64,000 nt of DNA, from positions 62,001 through 126,000 of the forward strand of contig NZ_MKXO01000006.1 of NCBI RefSeq assembly GCF_001766415.1, given 5' to 3'. Made by a program: the position numbers and the translations under genes. The stretch's first letter is position 1; the number at the start of each line of letters is the position of its first letter. Shown in pieces: positions 43,862 through 52,489 of the stretch. Source of the stretch: Exiguobacterium aurantiacum (GTDB lineage Bacteria > Bacillota > Bacilli > Exiguobacteriales > Exiguobacteriaceae). Under the pieces are notes generated by a model. That model was not told the origin of the DNA. It saw nothing but the letters and a program-made list of their open reading frames with translations, and did not search any database.

Positions 43862-44734
43862 ATGAAAGATAAGAAACGAAAAGTCGCGGACGTCGCCATG
43901 ACGTTGTTCATCGAGAATGGGGTACAGCAGACGTCGGTCCAAGAAATCATCGAGCGAGCCAACATCTCGAAAGGGACGTTTTATAATTATTTCGCCTCGA
44001 AAACGGACTGTGTCGCCAACATCCTTGAGAACTTGCGCTATGACGCCGGCCAGCGTCGCATTGAGATGCAGATGGGGCGGGACAAGCGCGATAAAGACGT
44101 CTTCATTGAGCAGATCTCGATTCTCATTCAGTTGAATGAGGAACGTAATCTGTACGCCTTGTTCGAGTCGATCATGTCGGCGAACGAACCCGAACTGAAG
44201 AAACTCGTCTTGCAGCACCGCGTCTATGAGATCGAGTGGCTCGCCATGCGCCTGACAGAAATTATCGGCGAAGCGATTCGTCCGTATTCGATCGAATTGA
44301 CGATTCTATTCAACGGGATGTTGCAACACGTGCTATTCACACTTCGCATCACCAACACGGCCTACTCGATCCAACAGCTCGTCCGCAACCTGTATGCGTA
44401 CGTCGAGCTGATGGCGGCACGGATGGTCGAGACGGGCGAACATATTTTGAACCCGGTCACGGTCGATCAAATGCGGGGGACGACGGATAAAAACTTGGTC
44501 ACGAAAGAAGAGTTGCTCAAAATGGCAGAGCGGATCCAAAAGCATGTGCTGATGACGGAAGAACAAGGGGATTTATTTGAGGCGATCACGTATGAACTGC
44601 ATCAAGAGCGGCTTCGGAAAATTGTCATCGAGCAATTGCTCAAGCCGTTCCAACGTTTGTTCAAAGGTGTGACCGGCGAGACCGAGGTACAAAAATTTAC
44701 GAACCTTGTCTGGTTGTATACACGGACACATTGA
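43862..44734 (+). CDS. TetR-family regulator of the MFS exporter
   Basis: A 290-residue protein. The N-terminal helix-turn-helix (TSVQEIIERANISKGTFYNYFASK) is typical, but the C-terminal ligand part is about 100 residues longer than usual, with ITYELHQERLRKIVIEQLLKPFQRLF near the end. Divergent from the exporter gene by 154 bp, so it probably represses it and is released by the exported compound. Confidence 0.85.
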   Translation: MKDKKRKVADVAMTLFIENGVQQTSVQEIIERANISKGTFYNYFASKTDCVANILENLRYDAGQRRIEMQMGRDKRDKDVFIEQISILIQLNEERNLYALFESIMSANEPELKKLVLQHRVYEIEWLAMRLTEIIGEAIRPYSIELTILFNGMLQHVLFTLRITNTAYSIQQLVRNLYAYVELMAARMVETGEHILNPVTVDQMRGTTDKNLVTKEELLKMAERIQKHVLMTEEQGDLFEAITYELHQERLRKIVIEQLLKPFQRLFKGVTGETEVQKFTNLVWLYTRTH

Positions 44735-44849
44735 CGACAAAAACTTTCTTGTTGCTGTTATATAGAAGAAAGACGTCACAAAAATAAATCTCAAAATATT
44801 CCACGAAAAAGAATTGATTCCTACAAATTCATGCGCTACAATCAAGTTA

Positions 44850-44865
44850 CCGAAAGCGCTTTCGG
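44850..44865. promoter_or_regulatory. 16-bp LacI-type operator before the second LacI gene
   Basis: CCGAAAGCGCTTTCGG is a perfect palindrome just before the ribosome site of the LacI gene at 44881, suggesting autorepression. Similar sites lie before the binding-protein gene at 46092. The half sites are one base longer than those of the first LacI locus. It also resembles a cre site, so CcpA binding is an alternative. Confidence 0.65.
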
Positions 44866-44880
44866 GAAGAGGAGACTGAC

Positions 44881-45894
44881 ATGGGTACGATCTATGATTT
44901 AGCAAAGAAAACCGGCTTTTCGATCACGACCGTCTCTAAAGCGTTGAACAACTACAAGGACGTAAACGAAAAGACGAGAGCCAAAATTTTAAAAGCTGCC
45001 GCCGAGATGGACTATCTGCCGAACGCGCACGCCCAGTCGTTATCGACGAAGAAGTCGTGGGCGATCGGAGTCATGTTCTCGGAAGCGAACGAAGTCGGGA
45101 TGAAACACCCGTTCTTCAACGGAATCATTGAGAGTTTCCGTCACGCGACAGAGGAACAAGGCTACGATTTGATGTTTGCCTCAAGGAACCTCCGCAACCG
45201 TGACATGAGTTATCTCGAACACTTCAAACACCGCGCCGTTGACGGCATCGTCGTCATCTGCTCGGACCGGATGGATGAGCAAGTTCAAGAACTCATGCAA
45301 AGCGACATCCCGATCGTCGTCGTCGATATGGACAGCGCGGATTGTAGCGTCGTCTATTCGGACAATATCGCGGGTGCACGTCTAGCCGTGAACCACTTGT
45401 ACGAGCTCGGTCATCGCAAGATCGCACATATCGCCGGTGACAGAACGATTGACGCCGGTGCGACCCGAATCAAAGGGTACGAGCTCGCCATGCAGGCACT
45501 CGATCTTCCAATTGAACCAGGTTATTTGATCAACGCCGGATTCTTTTCAGTCGAAGAAGGTAAACAAGCGATGGAGAAGCTTCTCCAGCTCGAAGCCCCT
45601 CCGACCGCAGTATTCGTCGCGGGTGACCAGATGGCGATTGGTGCGATTGAAGCCGTCCATGAGCACGGTCTCCGGGTACCGGAAGACATCTCGATCATCG
45701 GTTACGATGACATCGACATGATCAAGTACATCACGCCGAAGCTGACGACGATTCGTCAAGATACAGACGAGATCGGCGAAGCAGCGGCCGAGTTGTTGAT
45801 TGAACAGATGACCGCTAAAGAACGACTCACAGAACGTCGCGTCATTCCGGTCAAATTGATCGAACGCTTGTCATGCGCACCGGTCAAAAAGTAA
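44881..45894 (+). CDS. LacI-family regulator of the second sugar locus
   Basis: A 337-residue repressor: helix-turn-helix IYDLAKKTGFSITTVSKALNN, hinge segment YLPNAHAQSLSTKK and a sugar-binding domain with SIIGYDDIDMIKYITPKLTTI. AGAGGAG precedes the ATG. It lies directly upstream of the binding-protein transporter and GH1 genes, whose regulatory region has two further 16-bp operators. The inducer is probably a beta-glucoside. Confidence 0.9.
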   Translation: MGTIYDLAKKTGFSITTVSKALNNYKDVNEKTRAKILKAAAEMDYLPNAHAQSLSTKKSWAIGVMFSEANEVGMKHPFFNGIIESFRHATEEQGYDLMFASRNLRNRDMSYLEHFKHRAVDGIVVICSDRMDEQVQELMQSDIPIVVVDMDSADCSVVYSDNIAGARLAVNHLYELGHRKIAHIAGDRTIDAGATRIKGYELAMQALDLPIEPGYLINAGFFSVEEGKQAMEKLLQLEAPPTAVFVAGDQMAIGAIEAVHEHGLRVPEDISIIGYDDIDMIKYITPKLTTIRQDTDEIGEAAAELLIEQMTAKERLTERRVIPVKLIERLSCAPVKK

Positions 45895-45981
45895 AGTAGT
45901 CCCGATGATATTTCGAAGTCGCTCTCTCCCCTTTAACCGGATAGAGGGAAGAGCGCGATTTCGAAAGTCATTCCCAAAAAA

Positions 45982-45997
45982 TCGAAATCGCTTTCGA
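45982..45997. promoter_or_regulatory. 16-bp LacI-type operator, upstream copy
   Basis: TCGAAATCGCTTTCGA, imperfect at the centre. First of two sites before the binding-protein gene, 34 bp from the second (about three DNA turns), which favours cooperative binding on one face. Confidence 0.6.
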
Positions 45998-46015
45998 TAT
46001 TTTATTTCGACATTT

Positions 46016-46031
46016 TCGAAAGCGCTTTCGA
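46016..46031. promoter_or_regulatory. 16-bp LacI-type operator, downstream copy
   Basis: TCGAAAGCGCTTTCGA, a perfect palindrome. A third, weaker element GCAAACGCTTTC lies at 46051-46062, nearer the ribosome site, and could be a cre site. Promoter boxes are not clear in between. Confidence 0.65.
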
Positions 46032-46091
46032 CAAATTATTACCTCTTCTTGCAAACGCTTTCTAAAAAACATTAAAAGGATGGGTTCACAC

Positions 46092-47405
46092 ATGCGTAAA
46101 AAATTAGTCAGCTTACTTTCAATCGGAGCACTATCAGTCGGCGTCTTGGGCGCGTGCTCAAACGACGAAGAAACTTCAGGTTCTGAAACAGCTTCTAAAG
46201 ACGACGTTCTAAAAGTTTGGTCGTTCACAGATGAGCTCAAAGAACCAATCAAAACGTACGAAGAGCGCAACGGCGTCAAAGTAGAATTGACAATCGTTCC
46301 AATCGCCGACTATCCGACAAAACTCAAGCCAGCACTTGAAAGCGGCGTTGGGGCACCAGACGTATTCACTGGGGAAATCGCGTTCCTTAAGCAATGGGTT
46401 GACGCAGGATACTGGGAAAACCTTTCAGACGAGCCATACAACGTCAATGAAATCGCGGACGACTACATCCCATACGTCTTTGACCTCGGGAAAGATAAAG
46501 AAGGCAACGTGCGCGCCCTTTCATGGCAAACGACTCCAGGTGGTGTCTACTACAAACGTAGCCTAGCGAAAGAAGTGCTCGGCACGGATGATCCGACTGA
46601 AATCGGAAACATGATGAGCTCGATGGACGGCGTCTTCGAAGTTGCTGAGAAGATGAAGCAAAAAGGCTATCGTATGTTCCCAGATGAAGGCGCAATCCGT
46701 TGGTTCTCACAAGGCGCAAACCCTGAAGCATGGGTAAACGACAAGAACGAACTCGTCTTGACACAAGACAAGATCGACTACATGGACTACGCGAAAGAGC
46801 TTCGTGAGAAACAATACACGGCACTCGCTCCAGAATGGTCACCATCTTGGTTCGAAGGTATGTCTAAACCGATCAAAGTTAAAGAAGGCGGCAAAGAAGT
46901 CGAAACACAAGTCTTCTCATACGTCCTCCCAACATGGGGTCTCCACAGCGTCTTGAAAGACAGCGCGAAAGATACAGCTGGTGACTGGGCAGTCACGAAC
47001 GGTCCAAGCCCGTACTTCTGGGGCGGCACATGGCTCGGAGTTTACGAAGGATCAAAAAACAAAGAAGCAGCATACGACTTCGTTAAACTCATGACGCAAG
47101 ACGAAGAGTTCTTGACAGGTTGGGCTGAAGAGACTGGTGACGTTCTTTCTTACAAACCGGTCACAGATAAGATCAAAGACGATTTCAGCGACGAGTTCCT
47201 CGGCGGACAGAACAACTACGAGTTCTTCCTCGACCAAGCTGATGAAATCACACCAGGGATCGTAACGAAATACGACCAACAGCTCGACACACTCTACGGC
47301 GCGTCTGTCCTCCAATACGTTGAAGGCAAGAAGTCGAAAGACGAAGCAATCGCAGAGTTCAAAAAACAAGCGAAGAACGCTTACCCAGACATTACAGTTG
47401 ACTGA
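46092..47405 (+). CDS. Sugar ABC transporter substrate-binding lipoprotein
   Basis: A 437-residue family-1 solute-binding protein. ATG 46092 gives a lipoprotein signal, MRKKLVSLLSIGALS with lipobox VLGAC and lipidated C22; the earlier ATG at 46080 falls inside the ribosome site AAGGATGG. The mature protein begins DVLKVWSFTDELKEPIKTYEE. It delivers an oligosaccharide, probably a beta-glucoside or cello-oligosaccharide given the following GH1 gene, to permeases at 47468 and 48371. No ATPase gene is present. Confidence 0.88.
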   Translation: MRKKLVSLLSIGALSVGVLGACSNDEETSGSETASKDDVLKVWSFTDELKEPIKTYEERNGVKVELTIVPIADYPTKLKPALESGVGAPDVFTGEIAFLKQWVDAGYWENLSDEPYNVNEIADDYIPYVFDLGKDKEGNVRALSWQTTPGGVYYKRSLAKEVLGTDDPTEIGNMMSSMDGVFEVAEKMKQKGYRMFPDEGAIRWFSQGANPEAWVNDKNELVLTQDKIDYMDYAKELREKQYTALAPEWSPSWFEGMSKPIKVKEGGKEVETQVFSYVLPTWGLHSVLKDSAKDTAGDWAVTNGPSPYFWGGTWLGVYEGSKNKEAAYDFVKLMTQDEEFLTGWAEETGDVLSYKPVTDKIKDDFSDEFLGGQNNYEFFLDQADEITPGIVTKYDQQLDTLYGASVLQYVEGKKSKDEAIAEFKKQAKNAYPDITVD

Positions 47406-47448
47406 AGCAAGCTAACCCGTGGGGGGATTTCCCCCCTTAAGGGTTGCT
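47406..47448 (+). terminator. Intercistronic hairpin after the binding-protein gene
   Basis: GGGGGG-ATTT-CCCCCC sits inside an outer AACCC/GGGTT and AGC/GCT stem, directly after the stop. There is no T tract, so it more likely stabilises the upstream mRNA than stops transcription. Confidence 0.55.
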
Positions 47449-47467
47449 ATGGAAGGAGTAACACGAC

Positions 47468-48367
47468 GTGAAAAAACTTGACCGTTACGGCTATGCGTTT
47501 ATTGCCCCATTTTGGGTCGTCTTTTTGACATTCAGTATCTACCCGGTCTTCTTGACCCTGTACTACAGTTTCACCAACTATACCGGCAGTCCGGGTGAAG
47601 AGGTCGTCGGTTTCGCGAACTACGCGCGTTTGTTGACAGACACATACTTCATCGAGGCGTTCGTCAATACGATTAAGATTTGGGGAATAAACTTTGTCTT
47701 GCAAATCGGTCTCGCACTGGCTCTCGCGCTCTTGTTCTCAGATCTTCGTTTGAAATTGAAGGGCCTCGCGTTCTTCCGTTCATTCTTCTATCTTCCTAAC
47801 TTGATCACGATCAGTTCGGTCGCACTCTTGTTTGGAATCTTGCTCGACTGGCAGCATGGATCACTCAACATGATGCTCTTGAAACTCGGCATTATCTCAG
47901 ACCCAATCAATTGGTTATCGCAACCGGTGACGGCACAACTGTCCGTCTCACTCATTTTGACATGGATGTGGTTCGGTCACTCGTTCATCATCGTCATGGC
48001 CGGTGTGTCGGGGATTTCGCAAGACTTCTTCGAAGCTGCCCATATCGATGGCGCGAACCGTTGGCAGATGTTCACGAACGTCACGGTGCCACTGCTTAAA
48101 CCGATTCTCTTGTATATCATGATCACATCGCTCATCGGTGGCCTTCAATTGTTCGACCTTCCGCTTCTCTTGACAGACGGAGTCGGTGCGCCAGATGGAT
48201 CACTGAACACGATGGTGCTTTACTTGTACAACCAAGCATTCAAGTATAACAACTACGGCTATGCATCAGCGGTTGCTTACGGCTTGTTCTTGATCACGCT
48301 CGTCTTCTCGGCGGTCGTCTTCAAAGGCATGTTCCGTAAAGAGCGCGCTGCGCAGAAGGGAGCATAA
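47468..48367 (+). CDS. Sugar ABC transporter permease, MalF-like
   Basis: A 299-residue protein with six helices and the EAA loop EAAHIDGANRWQMFTNVTVPLLKP (about residues 195-215). Starts GTG after GGAAGGAG at 47451-47458. Works with the next gene, four bases away. Confidence 0.9.
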   Translation: MKKLDRYGYAFIAPFWVVFLTFSIYPVFLTLYYSFTNYTGSPGEEVVGFANYARLLTDTYFIEAFVNTIKIWGINFVLQIGLALALALLFSDLRLKLKGLAFFRSFFYLPNLITISSVALLFGILLDWQHGSLNMMLLKLGIISDPINWLSQPVTAQLSVSLILTWMWFGHSFIIVMAGVSGISQDFFEAAHIDGANRWQMFTNVTVPLLKPILLYIMITSLIGGLQLFDLPLLLTDGVGAPDGSLNTMVLYLYNQAFKYNNYGYASAVAYGLFLITLVFSAVVFKGMFRKERAAQKGA

Positions 48368-48370
48368 CCA

Positions 48371-49297
48371 ATGGAACAAAATGCAGAATCACGGCGTATG
48401 CTCGCCGACAGCGAAGTACAGCCGCCGCGCGAGGAGAAACCTCTCCGCGTGGAGCCGCCAAAAAACAAGGTCAAAAAGAAACGGTTTAGCCGTGGCTTGA
48501 TCTATACAGGCTTGGTCATCTTGACGATTATCTGTTTCATCCCGTTCCTCATGATGCTCGTCAACGCGACACGGACGAACGGAGAAATCATGACCGGTTT
48601 CTCGCTCATCCCAGGGACATCACTACTCGATAACTATGCGATCTTGAGCGACTACATCAACATTTGGACCGGATTTAAAAACAGTTTGATTGTTGCAGTG
48701 CTCGTGACGTTACTCTCGGGTTACTTCTCGGCTATGACTGCGTTCGGATTTTCGTTCTATGAATTCAAAGGAAAAAATGTGATGTTCATCTTCATGCTCG
48801 TCATGATGATGGTCCCGGGACAACTCGGACTTATCGGTTTCTACGAGATCAGCAAGACGCTCGGGATTCTCGATTCGTTCATCCCGCTCATCATCCCGTC
48901 GATCGCGAGTCCGTTCGTCGTCTTCTTCATCCGCCAGTACACGCAAGCGACGCTGCACATCAGTATGATCGAAGCAGCGCGGATCGATGGAGCGAGCGAG
49001 CTTCGCATCTTCCATACGATCGCGCTTCCGATGATGATGCCAGCTGTTGCGACGATGTCGATCTTCACGTTCATCGGCTCGTGGAACAACTACTTGATGC
49101 CGCTCGTGCTCTTGTTCTCACCAGAGAAGTACACGTTGCCGGTACTCATGGGCTTCTTGAAAGGTTCGCAAGTCGCCGAAAACCTCGGCGCCCTTTACCT
49201 CGGTATCGCGATTTCAGTCGTGCCGATCATGATCGCCTTCTTGTTCTTGTCGAAATACATCGTCAGCAGTATCTCGGCTGGTGCGGTCAAAGAATAA
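48371..49297 (+). CDS. Sugar ABC transporter permease, MalG-like
   Basis: A 308-residue permease with a charged 40-residue cytoplasmic head, six helices and the EAA loop EAARIDGASELRIFHTIALPMM. Second half of the importer. Its start has GAAGGGAGC upstream, within the end of the previous gene. Confidence 0.9.
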   Translation: MEQNAESRRMLADSEVQPPREEKPLRVEPPKNKVKKKRFSRGLIYTGLVILTIICFIPFLMMLVNATRTNGEIMTGFSLIPGTSLLDNYAILSDYINIWTGFKNSLIVAVLVTLLSGYFSAMTAFGFSFYEFKGKNVMFIFMLVMMMVPGQLGLIGFYEISKTLGILDSFIPLIIPSIASPFVVFFIRQYTQATLHISMIEAARIDGASELRIFHTIALPMMMPAVATMSIFTFIGSWNNYLMPLVLLFSPEKYTLPVLMGFLKGSQVAENLGALYLGIAISVVPIMIAFLFLSKYIVSSISAGAVKE

Positions 49298-49321
49298 CTA
49301 GACAGAAAAGAGGAATTGACT

Positions 49322-50674
49322 ATGCAGTTTAACAAAGACTTTGTCTTCGGAACGGCAACTTCGTCTTATCAAATCGAAGGCGCCCACAACGAAGGCGGGC
49401 GTACGCCGTCGATCTGGGACATGTTCTGTGACATCGACGGACGTGTGTTCGAAAAGCATAACGGTGACGTCGCTTGCGACCATTACCACCGTTATGAAGA
49501 AGACATTCAGCACATTAAAAAGCTCGGCGTTGACACATATCGCTTCTCGATTGCCTGGCCACGCATCTTCCCGGCCAAAGGTGAGTTCAACCCGGCCGGT
49601 ATGGAATTCTACAAGACGCTCGCGACGCGTCTCCGTGAAGAAGGCATCAAGCCAGCCGTCACGCTCTACCATTGGGACCTCCCGATGTGGGCCCATGAAG
49701 CAGGCGGCTGGGTGAACCGCGACTCGGTCGACTGGTTCCTCGAGTACGCGAAAGTGTGTTTCGATGAGCTCGACGGTATCGTCGACTCATGGATCACGCA
49801 CAACGAACCATGGTGTGCCGGCTTCCTCGGCTACCATGTCGGTGTTCACGCACCGGGACATCGTGACATGAACGAAGCGGTCCGCGCCGTGCACCACATG
49901 TTGCTGTCACACGGTAAAGCCGTTGAATTGCTCAAGAACGACATGAAGTCGACGACACCGATCGGCATCACGCTCAACTTATCACCGGTGTACGCGAAGA
50001 CGGACTCGGCGAACGACAAACTCGCTCAGAACAACTCGGACGGGTACTCGAATCGTTGGTTCCTCGATCCGGTCTTCAAAGGCCAGTATCCGGTCGACAT
50101 GATGAACTTGTTCTCGAAATACGTTCACTCGTACGACTTCATCAAACCAGGTGACATGGAGACAATCTCGACAGAGTGCGATTTCTTTGGCATCAACTTC
50201 TACAGTCGCGGACTCGTCGAGTTCAGCGCAGCGAACGACTTCATGACAGTCGCCGCTTACTCCGATTACGACAAGACGGGCATGGGCTGGGATATCGCCC
50301 CGAACGAATTCAAAGACCTGATCCGTCGCTTACGTAACGAGTACACAGATCTTCCAATCATCATCACAGAGAACGGCGCAGCGTATGACGACGTGCTTGA
50401 GAACGGCGAAGTCCATGACGATAAACGCATCGACTACGTCAAAAAGCACCTCACAGCCGTATCTGACTTGAACGACGAAGGCATGAACATCGCCGGATAC
50501 TATCTCTGGTCGCTCATGGATAACTTCGAATGGAGCTTCGGTTACGAGAAGCGCTTCGGCATTCTCTACATCGACTTCGAGACGCAAGAGCGCGTCTGGA
50601 AAGATAGTGCGAAATGGTACGCCGGCGTCATCGAACAGCATAAAGCAGGTCACGCCGACAGCGTCGAAGCGTAA
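49322..50674 (+). CDS. GH1 beta-glucosidase
   Basis: A 450-residue cytoplasmic barrel enzyme with acid/base E162 (ITHNEPW) and nucleophile E350 (ITENGA). The C-terminal SFGYEKRFGILYIDFE lacks the Ser-Lys-Tyr phosphate pocket seen in the GH1 protein at 53830, so it acts on non-phosphorylated beta-glucosides, fitting ABC import. The TTG six bases upstream is less likely than ATG 49322, which has AGAGGA at normal spacing. Last gene of the second LacI-controlled operon. Confidence 0.92.
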   Translation: MQFNKDFVFGTATSSYQIEGAHNEGGRTPSIWDMFCDIDGRVFEKHNGDVACDHYHRYEEDIQHIKKLGVDTYRFSIAWPRIFPAKGEFNPAGMEFYKTLATRLREEGIKPAVTLYHWDLPMWAHEAGGWVNRDSVDWFLEYAKVCFDELDGIVDSWITHNEPWCAGFLGYHVGVHAPGHRDMNEAVRAVHHMLLSHGKAVELLKNDMKSTTPIGITLNLSPVYAKTDSANDKLAQNNSDGYSNRWFLDPVFKGQYPVDMMNLFSKYVHSYDFIKPGDMETISTECDFFGINFYSRGLVEFSAANDFMTVAAYSDYDKTGMGWDIAPNEFKDLIRRLRNEYTDLPIIITENGAAYDDVLENGEVHDDKRIDYVKKHLTAVSDLNDEGMNIAGYYLWSLMDNFEWSFGYEKRFGILYIDFETQERVWKDSAKWYAGVIEQHKAGHADSVEA

Positions 50675-50680
50675 CCAACA

Positions 50681-50720
50681 AAACAGCCAGTCCCTGCCGC
50701 TACGGGGATTGGCTGTTTTT
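50681..50720 (+). terminator. Intrinsic terminator of the ABC/GH1 operon
   Basis: AAACAGCCAGTCCC pairs with GGGGATTGGCTGTTT, and five T follow. Confidence 0.85.
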
Positions 50721-50772
50721 GTGTGGAACTTATTCAAGGGGGGAACGTATGAAGTAGGGAGGAGGAGCGACG

Positions 50773-51276
50773 ATGGCGTTGGACTATCGAACAGACGAAG
50801 AACGCGCCGAAGACCGTTGGACGACAGCGCTTTTCATGTGGACGCTCAACGGGTTCATCTTTGGGATGTTGTACGGTGTGGTGTATCGGGACGTTGCCGT
50901 TGTCTTCTTATCTTGTTTTTTGCTCGTCTTCGGAATCAAAGGCGTGTTTCGGCGCGATGACCGCATCAAGCGGGAACGAGCGATTCGCGAGATGGGGATC
51001 GAGCTCGACTCAAAAGAGGGGGAGATGTTGATGAAACGCGAATATGCGACATACGAAGTGACAGGCTATGATGACCAAGGCAAGATCAAATTCATTCATT
51101 TGAAGGAAGGCGAGTTCGTCTTACCGGTCGAGATCAAAGGGGACGACTTGACGAAAATCAAAAAGATGATGGAACTGAATCCTGGGGTGATCGTCATCGT
51201 CCATGCGGCAATCGACCAGAAGCGGATGCGCCTCTTAGAGATTGACGGCTATTCGTTGCGGAAGGAAGAAAAGTAA
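50773..51276 (+). CDS. Unrecognised two-helix membrane protein
   Basis: A 167-residue protein of unknown function. Two helices (about residues 18-38 and 41-59) are followed by a charged stretch and a soluble C-terminal domain of about 85 residues with KIKFIHLKEGEFVLPVEIKGDD. GGAGGAGG precedes the ATG. Its TAA overlaps the next ATG (TAATG), so the two genes are coupled. Confidence 0.6.
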   Translation: MALDYRTDEERAEDRWTTALFMWTLNGFIFGMLYGVVYRDVAVVFLSCFLLVFGIKGVFRRDDRIKRERAIREMGIELDSKEGEMLMKREYATYEVTGYDDQGKIKFIHLKEGEFVLPVEIKGDDLTKIKKMMELNPGVIVIVHAAIDQKRMRLLEIDGYSLRKEEK

Positions 51277-51719
51277 TGGCGATCACAAAACTGATGTCGC
51301 GCGACGAAACGATTGATGTGACGATTGAGAGCTATGCGTACGCTTATCCTGACGCCGACAACGTCCATGACGCGGCGTGGCACCGCAATTGGATCGGGTT
51401 TCACGCACCGGAGCACCGCATCACGTTCGATGACATCATGCTTGATAGTTTGCTCGTCGCGCACTACATACCAGTATTTGAGTCGTTCGTAGCGGGTGAC
51501 GTGCAGGAAGTCGAGTTCGAGCCGACGGAACCGTTCGTCAGTTTGACGTTGACGAGAAGGGACGGGGATGGTGACGAAGTGAACGTACGAGGCCATCTGG
51601 AGCATCCGCTCGGGGACGACGCAGAAGAGTTGAGGTTCGAGTTTGAGACGTCCGTGTTGAACGTTGAGCGCTTTCTAAAAGGCTTACGGGACATCGCAGA
51701 CGAATTTCCGGTGCGCTAG
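51276..51719 (+). CDS. Unknown soluble protein, faintly WapI-immunity-like
   Basis: A 147-residue acidic protein. The start VTIESYAYAYPDADNVHDAAWHRNWIGF and the later FEPTEPFVSLTLTR resemble small immunity-type proteins of the WapI group, in which a YPDA-D-DAxW pattern is common, but the match is weak and by memory. No toxin gene lies nearby. It is coupled to the membrane protein at 50773. Confidence 0.5.
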   Translation: MAITKLMSRDETIDVTIESYAYAYPDADNVHDAAWHRNWIGFHAPEHRITFDDIMLDSLLVAHYIPVFESFVAGDVQEVEFEPTEPFVSLTLTRRDGDGDEVNVRGHLEHPLGDDAEELRFEFETSVLNVERFLKGLRDIADEFPVR

Positions 51720-51797
51720 ATGGAGGAATGATTAAACGGATTGATTCAAGCGCCCTTCTAAAAGAGCATCATCCAACATAAGGACTTGCATGACAAG

Positions 51798-51830
51798 AAA
51801 AAACGCCGTGACAGCAAGGGTCATGGCGTT
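51798..51830 (-). terminator. Terminator of the small membrane-protein operon
   Basis: On the minus strand, AACGCCATGAC pairs with GTCACGGCGTT, then six T follow. It sits directly after the last gene of the small operon. Confidence 0.85.
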
Positions 51831-52011
51831 ATGAGTCGAGTTGTGAGGCGTGGGCCCGATATTTGCCTAACGAGTAGGCAGCGCACAGAAGGAAAATCGT
51901 ATGCAGACCGATGCCGATCAACATTGCATAAGGCACGATCGATTTGAAGCCAAGTCCAAAGGCAAGGGCTGCGCTCGATAAGATCATAAAGCTCGGTGTA
52001 TAGTTTTTCAA
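51829..52011 (-). CDS. 60-residue two-helix membrane protein, TTG start
   Basis: Protein MKNYTPSFMILSSAALAFGL and onward, two helices and a basic tail. TTG 52011 has AAAGGAG eight bases upstream; a longer TTG-started reading from 52059 overlaps the previous gene in another frame. Third gene of a coupled run, one base after the preceding stop. Function unknown. Confidence 0.55.
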   Translation of the reverse strand: MKNYTPSFMILSSAALAFGLGFKSIVPYAMLIGIGLHTIFLLCAAYSLGKYRAHASQLDS

Positions 52012-52012
52012 A

Positions 52013-52186
52013 TTAAGTTTCTCCTTTGCTACGTGTGATGGTTTGCCGCTGTTTTCCAAACGGATAGCCAGCGAGTAAAAGGAATGCCGTGCTTAAAAAC
52101 AACGGATAGACAGATTGGGTTGCAAGGCCGACAAAGCCGGATATACCTGATAAGAAACAGCAGAGAGAAGTGTAGTTAAGTTTCAT
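52013..52186 (-). CDS. 57-residue two-helix membrane protein
   Basis: Protein MKLNYTSLCCFLSGISGFVG and onward, with a second helix around LFLSTAFLLLAGY and the tail FGKQRQTITRSKGET. Its ATG overlaps the TGA of the gene before it (ATGA) and it ends one base before the next start. Same layout as its two neighbours, which argues for all three being real. Confidence 0.55.
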   Translation of the reverse strand: MKLNYTSLCCFLSGISGFVGLATQSVYPLFLSTAFLLLAGYPFGKQRQTITRSKGET

Positions 52187-52380
52187 TGTTTACCAACTTT
52201 CTTAGGGAAGAGAAGAGAAACCAAGAGTATGATAATCGAGATTGCATAAAAGATAAGCGAGAAATCTTTCATTGCGTCTCTTGATACATGCATTCCGCTG
52301 ATCATCGCAATTACTAAAAAACCGGACGAAGGCAAAATAGCGATAGCAAATGCAATCCATTGCAACATTCTTCTCGTCAT
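52183..52380 (-). CDS. 65-residue two-helix membrane protein
   Basis: Protein MTRRMLQWIAFAIAILPSSG and onward, ending in LLVSLLFPKKVGKQ. AAGGAG is five bases before ATG 52380, so an in-frame reading from 52464 is not needed. First gene of a coupled run of three tiny membrane proteins. No family recognised; bacteriocin-related or regulatory membrane peptides are possible. Confidence 0.6.
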   Translation of the reverse strand: MTRRMLQWIAFAIAILPSSGFLVIAMISGMHVSRDAMKDFSLIFYAISIIILLVSLLFPKKVGKQ

Positions 52381-52447
52381 ATAACTCCTTTCTAATCGCT
52401 TAGTATAGTCGAATAAGCAAACCATTTCCTTACTTGTTTCCCTAAAT

Positions 52448-52487
52448 ATAACAGCCCTTCTCATCGCTGAGAAGGGCTGTCTTTTTT
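52448..52487. terminator. Terminator at the end of the PTS operon
   Basis: ACAGCCCTTCTCA and TGAGAAGGGCTGT form a 13-bp stem with a four-base loop. The plus side has six T; the minus side has TTATATTT, so it can also end the PTS operon. Confidence 0.7.
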
Positions 52488-52489
52488 GA

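Noticed and set aside
45931-45964. Terminator after the second LacI gene
   Set aside because: A loose stem (CGCTCT/AGAGCG) exists but has mismatches and no T tract, so it is not listed as a feature.
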